Assembly (NCBI GenBank): GCA_001630475.1 | Contig: KV419436.1 | Span: 184,625-248,624 of the forward strand | DNA from: Sistotremastrum niveocremeum HHB9708 | Taxonomy: Eukaryota > Basidiomycota > Agaricomycetes > Sistotremastrales > Sistotremastraceae | Length of the DNA: 64,000 bases | Direction: 5' to 3' | Shown: positions 11,851 through 24,493 of the stretch, one piece after another | Position numbering within the stretch: the stretch's first letter is position 1 | Layout of the letters: each line of letters starts with the position of its first letter | Notes under the pieces: generated by a model | The model's database searches: none | What the model was told of the DNA's origin: nothing | The model's input: only the letters and a program-made list of their open reading frames with translations | Made by a program: the position numbers and the translations under genes

Positions 11851-13643
11851 TTATTATCCATTCAAATCATTTGCTTCTCACGGCTAATGTCTTCGTTTTG
11901 GGTACATGTACCAAGCGGGGAAGAGTGGGAGTGGCCAAGGCGTGCTATGGCCATAGCTACGACGGATCTGCGGACAAAGATCTAGAGCTGCAAGAACATT
12001 GATTCGCATTTTCTTAAGGTTGACAATCCTCACTCACGATTGGTTTTCCATTGGCGTACTCAGTTGAACGCGACTGAACGCGAGTCGGAGAAAATTTGCA
12101 CTGGGTCTGTGTGGACTCCGCGGCCTCAGTCATTCCTCCGGCGATTCAACGTTATAGAGACGATTTTTCCACTGATTTCCATAGAGCAACCAAGCAGACA
12201 TCGATGAGGGCTCGTTGGGTTGATGCTTATCTAATCGCTTCTCCGGATCCGAGTCCATCCGAAGCTCATCCAGAACGCAACCGCCTAAACGATGGCGCAT
12301 CCTCTGCTTGTCTTGTACCTCGAACATGTGACATTTTCTGAACGGTAGATTCAAATGATTATTTGGATTTCAGCGCAGCGGCATCTATTTCCAGTCAATC
12401 CTGCTACAGGCGCGTTCAACGAGGGTGGATTCACTGCTTCGCGTCACAAAACTCGAGCAAATTCAAGGGCTCTAAATCAGATGGAGTCACTTAGCGCAAT
12501 ATTGAGACGTAGAAGTATAGGGCTCTCCTTGAAGCAGACTTCCAGCTTCATCGACCTGCGTTTCTGTCTGGATTTTCTGTGCGTCCAGAATTCGTCCGTT
12601 CGATATGGCGATTTCTTCCCCAACTGTGCTCGAAACAGACGTCGCGCTATTTATCAGTCTCTCTTGAATGTCATGAAGAATGAAGATATCTGTATGGCGT
12701 CTTGTGATTGACTATTTCCTGTGTTTGAATCATCGGAATGATCACATGGGACGCCGCTGATTGCCAACCAACTGAATACCTAATAACAAGGTCGTTCAGA
12801 TGGTGTATTTCTTCGTCTATTACTGGGTTACAGCAATTGCATGGTATACAGAGAGTTCAAAGGGGAAGCTTCCGTCGATTTCGACTCACGTTTTCTGACC
12901 CATCTTCTCAACGCTCTATATACTAGGTACAATGATAAAACCCATAAGCAATTTCAGCGGTATGAAACACAGGACCCTATCAAATCATCCCACAATCCTT
13001 TCCCCGGTGTCGTCTCGCCTCATCTCACCCTTTCAATGTGAATCGAGATAGTGAATAAATCAGATATCAGTTCGAGTTTCGTGGCCTATAAGGAAGTCGG
13101 ACAGTCTCGTCTTATCTTCGACTGCTATCTCATGCTCATAATCCTCTTCTCGAATCCAGTAGCTAGTTGATCAACTCGTCGTTCTTTAAGGAACATCTTT
13201 GGCTGTGCACCCCTTTTCAAAATTTCCCTCTTTGGTTAACTGTTATACTGGATGGTACCATCGGTTGACGTGGGAGAGATCTCACGCTAGCATTTCGACA
13301 AACACAATGATATTATAATACGAAATGACGTAGTCTTTCTTTTACTCGGCATTCATCTCATCAGTTTCATCCCACCATTGATACTGTGCTGTCCTTGGTG
13401 CTGTCTCGAAACATATCGTTCGATTTGATTCCGTGACCTTTGAGGCGCTGTTCGCCGAATGGCCCGAACGAGAAGAACATCCTTCTCAGACGCCCAGGAA
13501 CAGCCCTGCTCGGTCGGAGTTACCTTCCGCGTCATTAATGCATTGAGGCAGTGATAGCACTACCTGCAGGCTTTCAAGAAACGTTCACAGGGCTCCTATC
13601 TTACCTGGGTTCAGCCTCCTGTCCAGTCGACATCTAACTACCC
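11851..13643. other. Intergenic region upstream of NWD-B
   Basis: Several short open frames (for example 12355-12711 plus, and a minus-strand frame near 12490-12690 reading ERLINSATSVSSTVGEE) but none with a recognisable family or consistent splice structure. The last 480 bp (about 13160-13643) is the duplicated NWD promoter block, also found before NWD-A. Confidence 0.45.
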
Positions 13644-16600
13644 ATGGACGAACAGAATGGTGCAAAGAAGACGAGGTAGAGCAAATGTATATTCTTGCGA
13701 CAGATAGCTCACGTAATACTCCCAGTGAATCAAAGCAGCAACTCGAGGTGTTCGGTGAGTATCACGATCAAACGAAGAAATTCTGGGTTGAACTCCATCT
13801 CAGAAATTCGAGGGGATCATTTTCCTATTACCCATTCTCAGACTTGCAATGTTGTCACTCGCAAAAGCAAGTATTATGTGACGCTGGGCTCTGAGAAAGG
13901 GAATACACAGAGGTCGAAAAGAGCCCTAGCTTACGGACCGACTCCAGAATGGACAGAATCGTTCGTCATGTGAGTATTTGCCGTTTACTATATGTCTTGA
14001 GCTACTGAACCAACCACACCTTATGCAGCAAGAACATTCGGGAATTTATTATAGTGAAGATCTACCAGAAACACAGCATGGGCAAGGATACCCTCCTGGG
14101 TGAAGTCAAAGAAGAAATAGCGAGTCTGAAATCTATACTGAGATCGAGAACGGAAACCACGAATATCAGTGGTAAGAATCCAAAATGATAGACGGATCAG
14201 AATTTCTTAAAAAGCTACCAGACGCTCATCATTGGACGAAAGCCAAGTCACTGACTCTGTCGAGAAAAAATGCGGGCGATTTACTTCCAATACTATCCTT
14301 CCGCTTCTCTATCACTGAACAAGAAAATAAAGACCATCGGAACGAGCCAGCCATCAATTTACCGGTAGATCAAAACAAACCCAATGACCTGCTTCGATCT
14401 GATGAAGGGAATGAAGTACTCGGAGATAATCATATCACGAAAGCGAAGGAAACTATTGCGTTGACTGCAACACGCTCTGAACCAGGGACTCCAACCGGTC
14501 CATCATCCATGTCTGAATCAAAAGCAACGCTCGTTGGCGATGACGAAATGAAGGACGTTGTATCTGCGGCTCAGAATGCCTTACTCACCCTTCGGAAAAA
14601 GACATCCCCTACCTCACAAATCGCATCTGACGATGTCGACGCTGTGGGTGACGCAGTCGGATCTATAATCCCAGTTGCCGAAAGCGTAGGAACCTTGCTT
14701 GATAAAGTCGGCGTGTTCGTGGATCTCGTTCAGAGGATGGCGGAGGTATCGTCAAATTTTCTATGATCTCTTGGAGTGAGCTAATTTATTCATATGAGGT
14801 TCACCCATACGCCAAGCTTGCTTGGGCAGTCCTATCAGTTCCTTTCACAGTGAGCATCTTGTCGATGGTACAATTTGGGACTCACTGAAACACAATTCAA
14901 AGATGCTTCAAGCACAGATTGAGCGCGACAAGAAGCTCAAAGAGCTGGCGCAGGCTATCAATGGAGCGTACGCGATTCTAACTCGACTTCAGTCAGCACA
15001 GAATATAGGCGCGCATTACCAGAATGAGATAGTGACGCGCCTCGTGATGCACACCATGAAATGTGGAACTTTCATATGCGAAGAATGTTCCAAGCATCAA
15101 AGTTTCGGTGAGTTGTACTCTTTGTGTACCACAGGAAAGGATACTGAAACACCATCATGGTATCATCCAGTCGGCCGAGCTGCAACTAACTTCATCAGTT
15201 TAACGGACGTGAGAATGAAAGAGTTCAAGGATGGCTTTGACGATCTCAGAAGAGAACTCAGCCAAGCTGTGACCGTTGAAGACCTGCTTGAGGACCAGCG
15301 AAACGGAGCTACAGTTCGAGATCTCGGTAAGCGCGCGAATTGCATCTGGACTCATTTATCTATTCATTGGATTTTCAGCTATACATACCCTTCATTATGT
15401 CGATGGCGCAGGATTCGTACCTTCCAAAGCCTGCCTGCAAGGAACACGCACGGCTCTCATTGAAGACATTTCCAAGTGGGTGAAGGAAGGCACCTCGGCT
15501 TCGGACTCGGGGCTGGGACCGAAGCCGACCGGCGCATCGCTATTTTGGTTGACGGGGTTTGCCGGATCCGGAAAGTCTTCAATCGCCAACACCATTGCTG
15601 AGAAATTCAGTGTTGGTAGCGATCGGTGTCTCGGATCTTCTTTTTTCTTCGACACGTCGAAATCTGTGGAACGACGTGCTGAAGACATATTCTCGAATAT
15701 TGCTCGGGATCTTGCTGGGTTCAATCCCGAGTTCAAGAATGCACTCGTCGGTATTATTGCAAATAATCCTGATCTCAAGGGAACATCCTCTGTTCGTAGA
15801 CAGTTTGAGCAACTGGTTCTCGAGCCCGCAAAGAAGGTCGCATTTCCAGGAAACGTCTTAATCGTAGTAGACGCTCTTGACGAGTGCGGTTGCGATGCTG
15901 AAGACGAACGCCGGGACTTCCTGCGCATCCTTTGTTCCCGTTCTCTCACCCATCGTCCCTCTGCCAATGATACCTCCATCGCTTCACAGGTTCCAAATAT
16001 CAGTGATCTACCTTCGAATTTCCGCATATTCCTAACTTCTCGTCCCGAGAAGGAATTCGAAGACCTATTCGCACAATCTCCAAACCTGACGCGGAGAGAT
16101 CTCCAAGAAGAGTTGGCTGAACAAGTATCAGACGATTTGTCAAGATATTATCTTGACTGTTTTGAACGCCGATCAGATAGTTTGGATTTAATACAGAGGT
16201 TCAACAAGCTGTCCCCTAGCGGGGATTGCATTCGGCTCCTCACGGAGAAAGCCGAGGGACTATTTCAATGGGCGTTCAGCGCCTGCGAGTTTATTCTCAA
16301 CGATAGAACACCGCCATCAACTCTAGAGAAACGCTTTGCCACTATCATCAAGAGATCGCATCTCAAGGGGCTTGAGCGACTCTAGACTGACATACTAAAG
16401 AATATCGTGGATATCAACACCAGCGGGAGTGAGGGCCAGGTTGATGTTGACAACGACGAGGCCACCGAAAATCTAGGGTACTTTCGTTCTGTGTTAGGGC
16501 GAGTTCTTTGCGTCCAGGATCCTCTGAACATTTCAGATCTTCAGAGTCTTCGTCCCCAGGAGGAGGATGAAAGCCATACCAAATTTTTCTTGGAGCATAT

Positions 16601-19406
16601 GGGTTCCCTGTTATCGGGTGTTTCAACCAACGAACCCATCCGAGCGGTTCACACTTCATTCCGCGACTTCCTCTTTGATAGCACTCGCAGCGGAAAATAT
16701 CACATTGACCCCGCCGAGCAAGACCAGATACTCGCCGAAGCATGTCTCAGAGTCTTGAACGAGCAGCTGAAATTCAATCTATGCGATATCCAATCCTCCT
16801 ATTTGGCTCATGATGCTGAGCGCGTCAAAGATGCGAAAGCAATACTACGCGATGGAGGCTCAGGCGTCCTGATATACGCTTCCGTTTTCTGGTCCAATCA
16901 TCTTGCCAAGACTTCGTATAACGAAGAGCTTGCCGTACTCCTCCACACGTTCACTGAACATCAGTTCCTCTATTGGCTCGAATTACTCGGTGCGATCGGT
17001 GAAATTTATGTGGCCTGGGGAGCTATGCGAACTTTGATAGAATGGACCGCGGTTCGTTGTTGATTGCTGTGTGGTGAATCACGCTCTCATATTTCAGCTT
17101 ATTAGAACAAAAATAATAAACTCTCGGAGTTTGGAAAAGATGCCCAAAAATTTATCAGCAATTTCAGCGATGTCATAGCGCGCAGTCCTCCACACCTATA
17201 CATCTCGGCACTCCCACTTGCCCCTCGATCTAGTCTCATATCACAGCAGTACCTCTCCCAATTCTCCGGTATATTGGATGTTCAGGAGGGGAAGCAACAA
17301 AGCTGGTCCCCGATAGATCGAACTTTTGGGGATCGTGGTGATTTCGAGACTAAGGATATCACGTCGATCACGTATTCACCTGATGGGACTATTCTCATTG
17401 CAGTCGCATGGACCGGTCTTGTGTGGCTCTGGAATCCTTCAACAGGTCAATCGATCGCTTCGTTCGCTGGATTCGAGAAAAGTCACGCAAGAATTACTGA
17501 GATCTCTCCCGATGGCAGATACTTTGCTATTGGATCTGAAGAGGGCGAGATTGTCCTTCATGATATGAAAACGCACGCAGTGCTATGGGGTCCTGAAAGT
17601 GTGGGAGGTGGCAAGGTTTCGTGCATCAGATTCTCGCCCGATGTTCTGTTTGTTTGTGCCGGCACGGAACAAGCCTACATGGGAACCTGGGACGTCGCAA
17701 CAGGCGCTAAATTGGGCGCCGGTGCTGATCCAGGTGTTCAGGTCAAACTACATTCAGAATCAGGGCACTACATGACCATATCGCAGGATACGACCCTGGT
17801 AGCATGTTCACCCAGTGGTGAATCACTGGTTCTGTTTAGCCATGATGATGGAAGCAGAAAATGGTCGAACCGGCGCGAGATCGCAACATTCACTGAGAGA
17901 GCAAGCTGTCTCGCTTTCTCGCCCAAGAGAGATCGTCTCGTCTCTGGACAGAGATTGGGAGCTGTCAAAATCTGGGACGTCAGATCCGGGAACCAGCTCT
18001 TTGATTACCACACCCAGCACACAAACTTGATCTCAGCGCTCGCGTTTGCTTGCGACTCATCCTTCTTCCTTTCTTCATCTGAAGATCTCACAGTGCAAGT
18101 ATGGAGTGGGGCCGGCGCTCCGATCGGAAAGGCGCTATCGACTTCCGGCAAAGTGACGAGGTTCATTGCTATTGCGCAGGATGCCAAGTCTTTTGCAACG
18201 TCAGGTAATGACGGTTCCATCTACATATGGGACAGAGCTGTGGTGGAGCAGTCGAGTTTGCTCATCGCAAAGCAAGACTCTCAGCTTCCCTTCCCCTCTA
18301 TCATCACAATCTCCGAGGATGCCAAGCATTTGTATGGAGCCTGCTCAGATCATTCTATCCGCGAGTTTGACATGGAGAGTGGAGCCGAGATTGGACCTCC
18401 GATCCGCGGCCACCGCAGCACGATCAATCACTTGGCGATCTCACCAGATGGATCTCAACTAGTTTCCTGCTCCAGTGACCAGACCATCCAAATTTGGGAC
18501 ATCAAGGCCCGACTGCGAGCTTGTGATCCATTGGAAGGGCATACTAGTTTTGTTTGGGCTATCGCATTCAGCCGTGATGGCATACGGCTTCTATCATGCA
18601 GTGGGGATCAAACCATACGTATCTGGGACACCGCAACATGGGCGCTGATTGGGGAACCACTCAAAGGACACACTGACGATGTAAGAGCTGCTGTATTCTT
18701 TGATAACGCAGCACGAATCGTCTCAGGGTCCGATGATCTGACCCTCCGCATTTGGGACGCTGAATCCGGGGACCAGATCGGCGAGCCTCTCAAATTGCAC
18801 CATTCCCTCATTTCTGCTATAGCTATTTCCCTCAAAGAGGATATCATCGCTTCCGGTTACTTTGATGGGGTCATTCTTCTCTGGGATCCCTCATTTATGG
18901 GTTCGACACTCGAAATCCGTCATACCCTCTATCACGGCACAGATATAGTGCAATCCGTCACCTTCTCTGCTGATGGGACACGATTACTATCTGCAAGTAC
19001 GGATAATACCATCTGCTTATGGGATGTCAGTACTGGCAATCTGATAGGCAAGCCTTTCGAAGGCCATAGCGGTCAGGTCAACAGGGTGTTATTCTTAAAA
19101 GCTTCAGGTCTCATTTCATCTTCTGATGACGGATCAATCCGTATCTGGGATATTGAAGCCAAATCGCTCGAGCCTAAGTCTGAAGTCGATTTACAAGCAT
19201 CATTTCCACGGATTGACCGCGATGGATGGGTTCATTCAGATGATGATCCACCAAAGTTGTTGTTGTGGCTGCCTCCCCATTATCGTCCTGGGTTCCAATG
19301 GGGTCGATGCCGCAAGGTCATAGGGTGTGAGCCAGTGGATATTGATTTTTCTCTGTTTCAGCATGGAGATGATTGGGCAAAGTGTATGAAGCCGTGGAAT
19401 AACTGA
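13644..19406 (+). CDS. NWD-B: C2-like / NACHT / WD40 STAND protein interrupted by one in-frame stop
   Basis: Close paralogue of NWD-A with the same ten-exon plan: 13644-13675, 13726-13754, 13804-13969, 14029-14171, 14222-14745, 14799-14849, 14903-15107, 15171-15326, 15379-17051 and 17106-19406. Phases join throughout (1760 codons). A TAG at 16383-16385, codon 771, interrupts exon 9 just after NACHT where NWD-A has a Tyr codon. Everything after it remains open: the rest of exon 9, a normal intron at 17052-17105 and all 14 WD40 repeats. P-loop (GFAGSGKSS) and Walker B (LIVVDALDECG) are intact. Either this is a young pseudogene, or a truncated C2-NACHT protein of 770 aa is made without its sensor, or the stop is an assembly error. 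Gene predictors may hide the stop in a false intron. Confidence 0.85.
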
Positions 19407-19689
19407 TAACGGGACATGCGGATCTGGATTTTGAGAAGAGAGATTGTACGATTTATTGTGTTAGCTTAGTCGATGTTCACATGGTATCCCTTATATCGTG
19501 ACGACGTGAGTCTTTTTTCGGAGATAAACGATGATCAATTAAATATCAGGTCGAAAGTGAATTCCTGCGAGTATGTCTCGCTGTCGTCAAATGTCGTGAG
19601 TCAGATGAGATAAACGAGCGGAAAGGTTGATCACCACACCTAACGCCACCAGTGCCATGAAAAGACGGAACGGAGACCGTAGTCCCATG

Positions 19690-22600
19690 GATACTCATGA
19701 TCAACAAACAAAACTTCTGTGTTCGGACTCACACCCGATACCCGACTGCTTCCGACAGAGCCGACAAAAATTTAGAACACCGGAATGATCGTGATCGAAG
19801 ATTCCTGATCGCCGGATGATTCTCTCGATCGATCTGCTCTACGTGGAGTGAGTCAGTCAAGCTGCTTCTATATCGGGAAAGAGACTTACAACGTTGACAG
19901 CGGTGATCCGAGTCCTGGCTTCTTTGGGCACGTGGAGCCCGTCATGATCCTCTCTCGGTCATTCGAGTGGCGCCGAGTTTGGAGGCGGTACGTGAAAGAC
20001 AGTCATTATGAAGACAGCCTTGTCTGGAAGAAATGGTCGCATAACGCTTTCGAGACCTGATGATAGGCTTGGAATGCTTAGGGTCGGGAATCGTAGCGCT
20101 GGATGACCGCGACGGGGAGGAAGAGACAATTGAAAAGAGACTTGATGATTTAATAAAGTCGGGTACGAGGAGTGACTGACGCATGAGGAACTTCTTGACG
20201 ATGGATTGATCAGCTCATGAAAAAGACGACGAGAGCATGAACGTACATCATCCGCATCCTAGGCATTTCGGCCTGCGTTCACTTCAGGATCCGACCATAA
20301 CTCTCAGAGAACTCTGTAGCGCCATCTTGGTGATCCTCCGATGGATTGCTGACGCTGACTAACGCTCGCAGTGCTATTGATTGACAGGAGCGAAATGGGA
20401 GGTGAAAGAGGATAAAAATTCTGAGGCTGGAGGATGGGTGCGATAGTGATACGACGAGCAATGGAGAGTCGCGAGAGATAGAGAGCAATCTCAAGTCGGT
20501 ATGGCGCTGACTCGTCCTGCATCCTGCTGCGGCTCGACGACGAGATCGCGAGTACACGTCCGGCGATTGCGTCTGTCTTGGAATCATCATGAGGCCCCGT
20601 AAGCCACGGTAGAGTAAGAAGAGCTTACGGGACATACGCCTGACACATGAGGCTCTCTCACATCCCGATATCTATGAATGGTCCTCTCGCCAGGGCATGT
20701 TGGATGCCACGTCACCTTCGATGTCTGGGTCTGCCCAATGTCCGTCTTCGTTCCAAAGAGCTGAGATGATCATTGATACTCAGTAATATACTCGATTAGT
20801 CAAGAGAAGAAACACACCGACGTAGTTAGTTTCATCAGGAGGCCGTCTAACTCACAATAATGATAAGTCGTGTCATCTAAAGACGATGCTGTAGTGTTTC
20901 AGGTACAGATCCATTGTTGAGGAGGGGTGTGATCATATGCAGTGGCAATGTGAGCTGATCCTAAGAAGACGACGGCCGTGTTGCATGGAGAGGACGAAGA
21001 GTTAGAACAGTAGGTGGCACGCTCCATTTCACGATCTTGCACGCGCGGTAGTAGGACAGTGTGACTAAGAGGTGTGATCAAGTCAGCTCGATTTCCAAGG
21101 TGAGAATAGAGGATTAAGCTTCACTCACAAATCAAGAACGACTCGATTTATTCAGCACGCCGGATGACACGACAAGCTGCCAGAAAAAGACACTGGTGAA
21201 GGCGAAGATTCGTAATTCATTCCGACGATTTCAATTGGCGAGATCACATAGAGAGATGAACTCGACAGTATAGACGATGCGACAGCCCTGATCCCAAATG
21301 ACGAAGAGCGTCTCGAGTATCTAGAGCCTGGATGAAGGCGACGGCTTCAATCGTCGGGAGATGCCGACAACCCTATTTTCTTGCCTAATTTTGTCATTTG
21401 TGATCCTGTAAGTCGGAAAACTCCTTCGCTCAAGATGGGCTGATAACATGACCAATTTCATGCGTTTAATACTACCGAAGAAGTAGGTATTGGCCACAGT
21501 CTCTGAACCATTGACTCGAACAGAAAAGATGATTACGTCACGTTGGCCGTTATCGTGGCCAATCCAGATCTCAACCAGCTCCACTCCCTAGCTATACCCC
21601 CTCGATATTCTCTATCGATTAGTGGGCCTGTTTATTCTTCCCTCTCTCCTCAGAAGATCCGACAGCAGGCAGTCTTCAAATTCTTGATCCCGATTAAGGC
21701 GAATCCAAGCCTCAACCCCGTCAAGGCACTTCATTTCGACTCGTCTCACGGCCTGAATAACGTGTGAGGATATCAGCAGCGTGGAAGATACAAGCTCATA
21801 TAGCTTTATGCGATGCTTCTGTGCCGGATGCGGTGTCGTTTGTGGCCGAGATGAACACTGAGAAGCTCCCATCACGATCAACAGAAAATTCAATCAGTCA
21901 GAGACGAGCGTAAAATGGGCATGTTTTAATGTCCCGCATCATCCAACTGCCATATCAGGGACAGGGCCGACAAAGGGGACGAGACAATCCATTTTAAGCA
22001 AGGGGGCGAGACACGGAGTTGAGCGGGTAAATCCTGTACCATGGTATCATGGAATGGAGCGGGGAAGGCTATAGCTCCTGCCGAGAGGCCAGACAAAGTT
22101 CGGACGAGAGCTGGTGGGGTATATGGAATGTCGGCAACTATGGATGATGTGGGCTTGATGGACTACGACTTTCTCAATGATGAAGAATATCATAACGATC
22201 CCGCGATGGTCGATGGAGAGACTACCGAGGGCGGTCTGAGTGATGGTACAGCGGTCATTGCGTCCTAGCAGTAGACCGTGTCCAGATGCCGCTCATATCG
22301 TCCAAGCAGGATGCCTGTAAGAGCCGAATGTTCATCAACAACCATCCAGGGCATTCAGGGGGTCCGATGGGAGACACTCACAGGAGAGGATCTTACAGCG
22401 CTCTGAAAATATTCTCTCTCTCCTCTCCAAACGTTCCATCCCCAATGTGAATGCCACATCCAGATCATTGAGTACTATCCGGCTCTTTCGAAGACTGGGC
22501 GCCTATGTAACACTTTGACCGAAGTAAAGGTGAGCCAGCGAGTGAAAAGATTGTCGATCGTCATCAATTGACACGATACGAGGCGGAGAAGTGGACCGCG

Positions 22601-22870
22601 TGGGTTTCCGGAGAGGGACTTCGAGATGGTAATCTCTGTGCAGTGAGCTCAACTTCAAGGACGAGATGTTGCGATGAGAGGCGAAGAGTTGAAGGAGACA
22701 TCGGGAAAGGAACCAACGTGGCAGATGGAGGACGAGCCAGTGAGAGTGAGACAGGGCTACGGACAGCATGCGACTAAAGCCAGATCTCGGATTCTCCGCA
22801 ATGCTTGTCACGGCCGGTTGAAGTGACAGGCCAGACATCTAGTTTCGACCTATGTTTCAGTTGTGTTATC
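19690..22870. repeat. Intergenic duplication block, copy 2 (3' of NWD-B)
   Basis: Second copy of the block described after NWD-A, starting just beyond the NWD-B stop codon and ending near 22870. The segment 21790-22840 is particularly close to 10830-11800 (shared GCGATGCT.. GTGCCGGATGCGGTGTCGTT). Open frames here do not match frames in copy 1, so the sequence is treated as decayed and non-coding. Confidence 0.7.
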
Positions 22871-24493
22871 CGTTCAAATCGTTGGTTACTCACTACTGAT
22901 GTAGTATTGACGTCTCGGGATCACTTATAGTAGAACGCTGCGATGTGCAGCTGACGAAAAAGCTTGCAGGCCGGAGAGACCTGACTATGGACCACGAAGG
23001 CTCAGCGCTCAGCATCGATCTCTCTTAGGCTTCTTATCGTTTCCTCATGTAGACATGACCGATACACAGAACAGTCCGTGAGTTAAAAGGCCAGATTACT
23101 GCCGCAACGTTGACGCAGAGGATTTCGAGCAGATGCTATCCGATGGCTTACCTAATCACATCCTCTTCACCGGAGCCTCTGAGACATTTTCCATGAGCGT
23201 ACCAGTATATCTCAGCGCCCAGCGACAGTTTATGCGTCCTTCCGATGTGCTTATTCTGCACCTCAGAAATATTGAAATTATACAGAACTCTATTCCTCCC
23301 GCATGCAACTCATTGGCTCCATACACGCGACTCGGAAGTCTGACAACGAGGAAAATTACGTGTACCTACACTCTGTTGATGATGAAGGAGCATGTATAAG
23401 AGATGATGACACTGAATGATTAGGGATTTTGAAATTTCGCTAGATCCCATGGGCATGATGGGCTCACTTCAATGGTCTTTCTGGGTGCGTCGGAAATCCC
23501 CTTTTACTTTCTCTAATCATTCTTCGAGACAGAATTCATGCTCTCTTCTCAGATTCTGGGGCTCAGTGTCTACGCTCATTGTCTACGACTCGAAATATCT
23601 GGTTAAGCTCTTGATAGACAACGTGCCGTCGTCCGGTTCTCGATTTCACTCAGCAGATCGACGTCTAGTTCTGTCGACCATGACGTCGTCTTCGGATTCC
23701 TTGAGCTAGATTCGTTGATTTGAGTGCTCATCCGAATTCACAGAAGCTGGACAAAGTCATCATCCCGAGAAATGCTGGCATTCTGCAGCAGCCCAAAGAG
23801 GCTTTGGCATGGAGAAATGTTGATCCTTGAGAACATGAATTGACCCACGAAACCCTCGTTGAAGGTATCGCCGCCCAGGTTGTCTGATCGGGTTCGCATA
23901 TCAATAGGTGGCCATGCAGATAATACTCTCCATGACTTCGAATACGATCTCGAGTTAATTACCTGTGGAGAGCTGCTACAGTCTGGGCAGTTGACAATTA
24001 ACTAATCGCATTCCTTCTTTGTGGACTCTCAGTCTCGCTATCCTATGCGAGCATCCGGGTTGATGCTGCAATTGTCGAGAATAGTTTTACGAGGCTATCA
24101 GGCTGATTCAGGCACCGTTTGCCAAATATAGAATCGACAACCAAGTCGTGAGACTTGGTTTCTAAAGCTGAATACTTGACTTCAGTCTACATTCCAACAT
24201 AACGGAATATTTGACGCGCACTCTATGCTTCTGTCGTCTACTGTCGAGGACTGGATGCACCAGATTATCGGCTCGAATGACTTCTCAGACATATCTTGTT
24301 ATGGAATCCGTGAGGAAGTTGCACGAATGAGGATATTTGCTTCAGACGCTCAAGAAGAGCCCTCGACCCTGGGAGCCAAGGCGGTGCATGCTGCCTCGCT
24401 CTCTATCCCACTGCTCGCAACCTCAGTGCATTGAAACAGTCGTCTACTGTACGAGTCTGGAATTCATCAGAAAGCGAGACTGAGAGCGAGATT
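22871..24493. other. Intergenic region upstream of NWD-C
   Basis: No gene that I can support. A short stretch near 24330-24420 (CTTCAGACGCTCAAGAAGAGCC) resembles the upstream region of NWD-A and NWD-B, so it is probably the diverged NWD-C promoter. Open frames at 23133-23399 and 23416-23709 show no family features. Confidence 0.4.

Noticed and set aside
15395-16027. 210-codon minus-strand frame inside NWD-B
   Set aside because: Antisense shadow of the NACHT exon; similar shadows occur opposite NWD-A and NWD-D.
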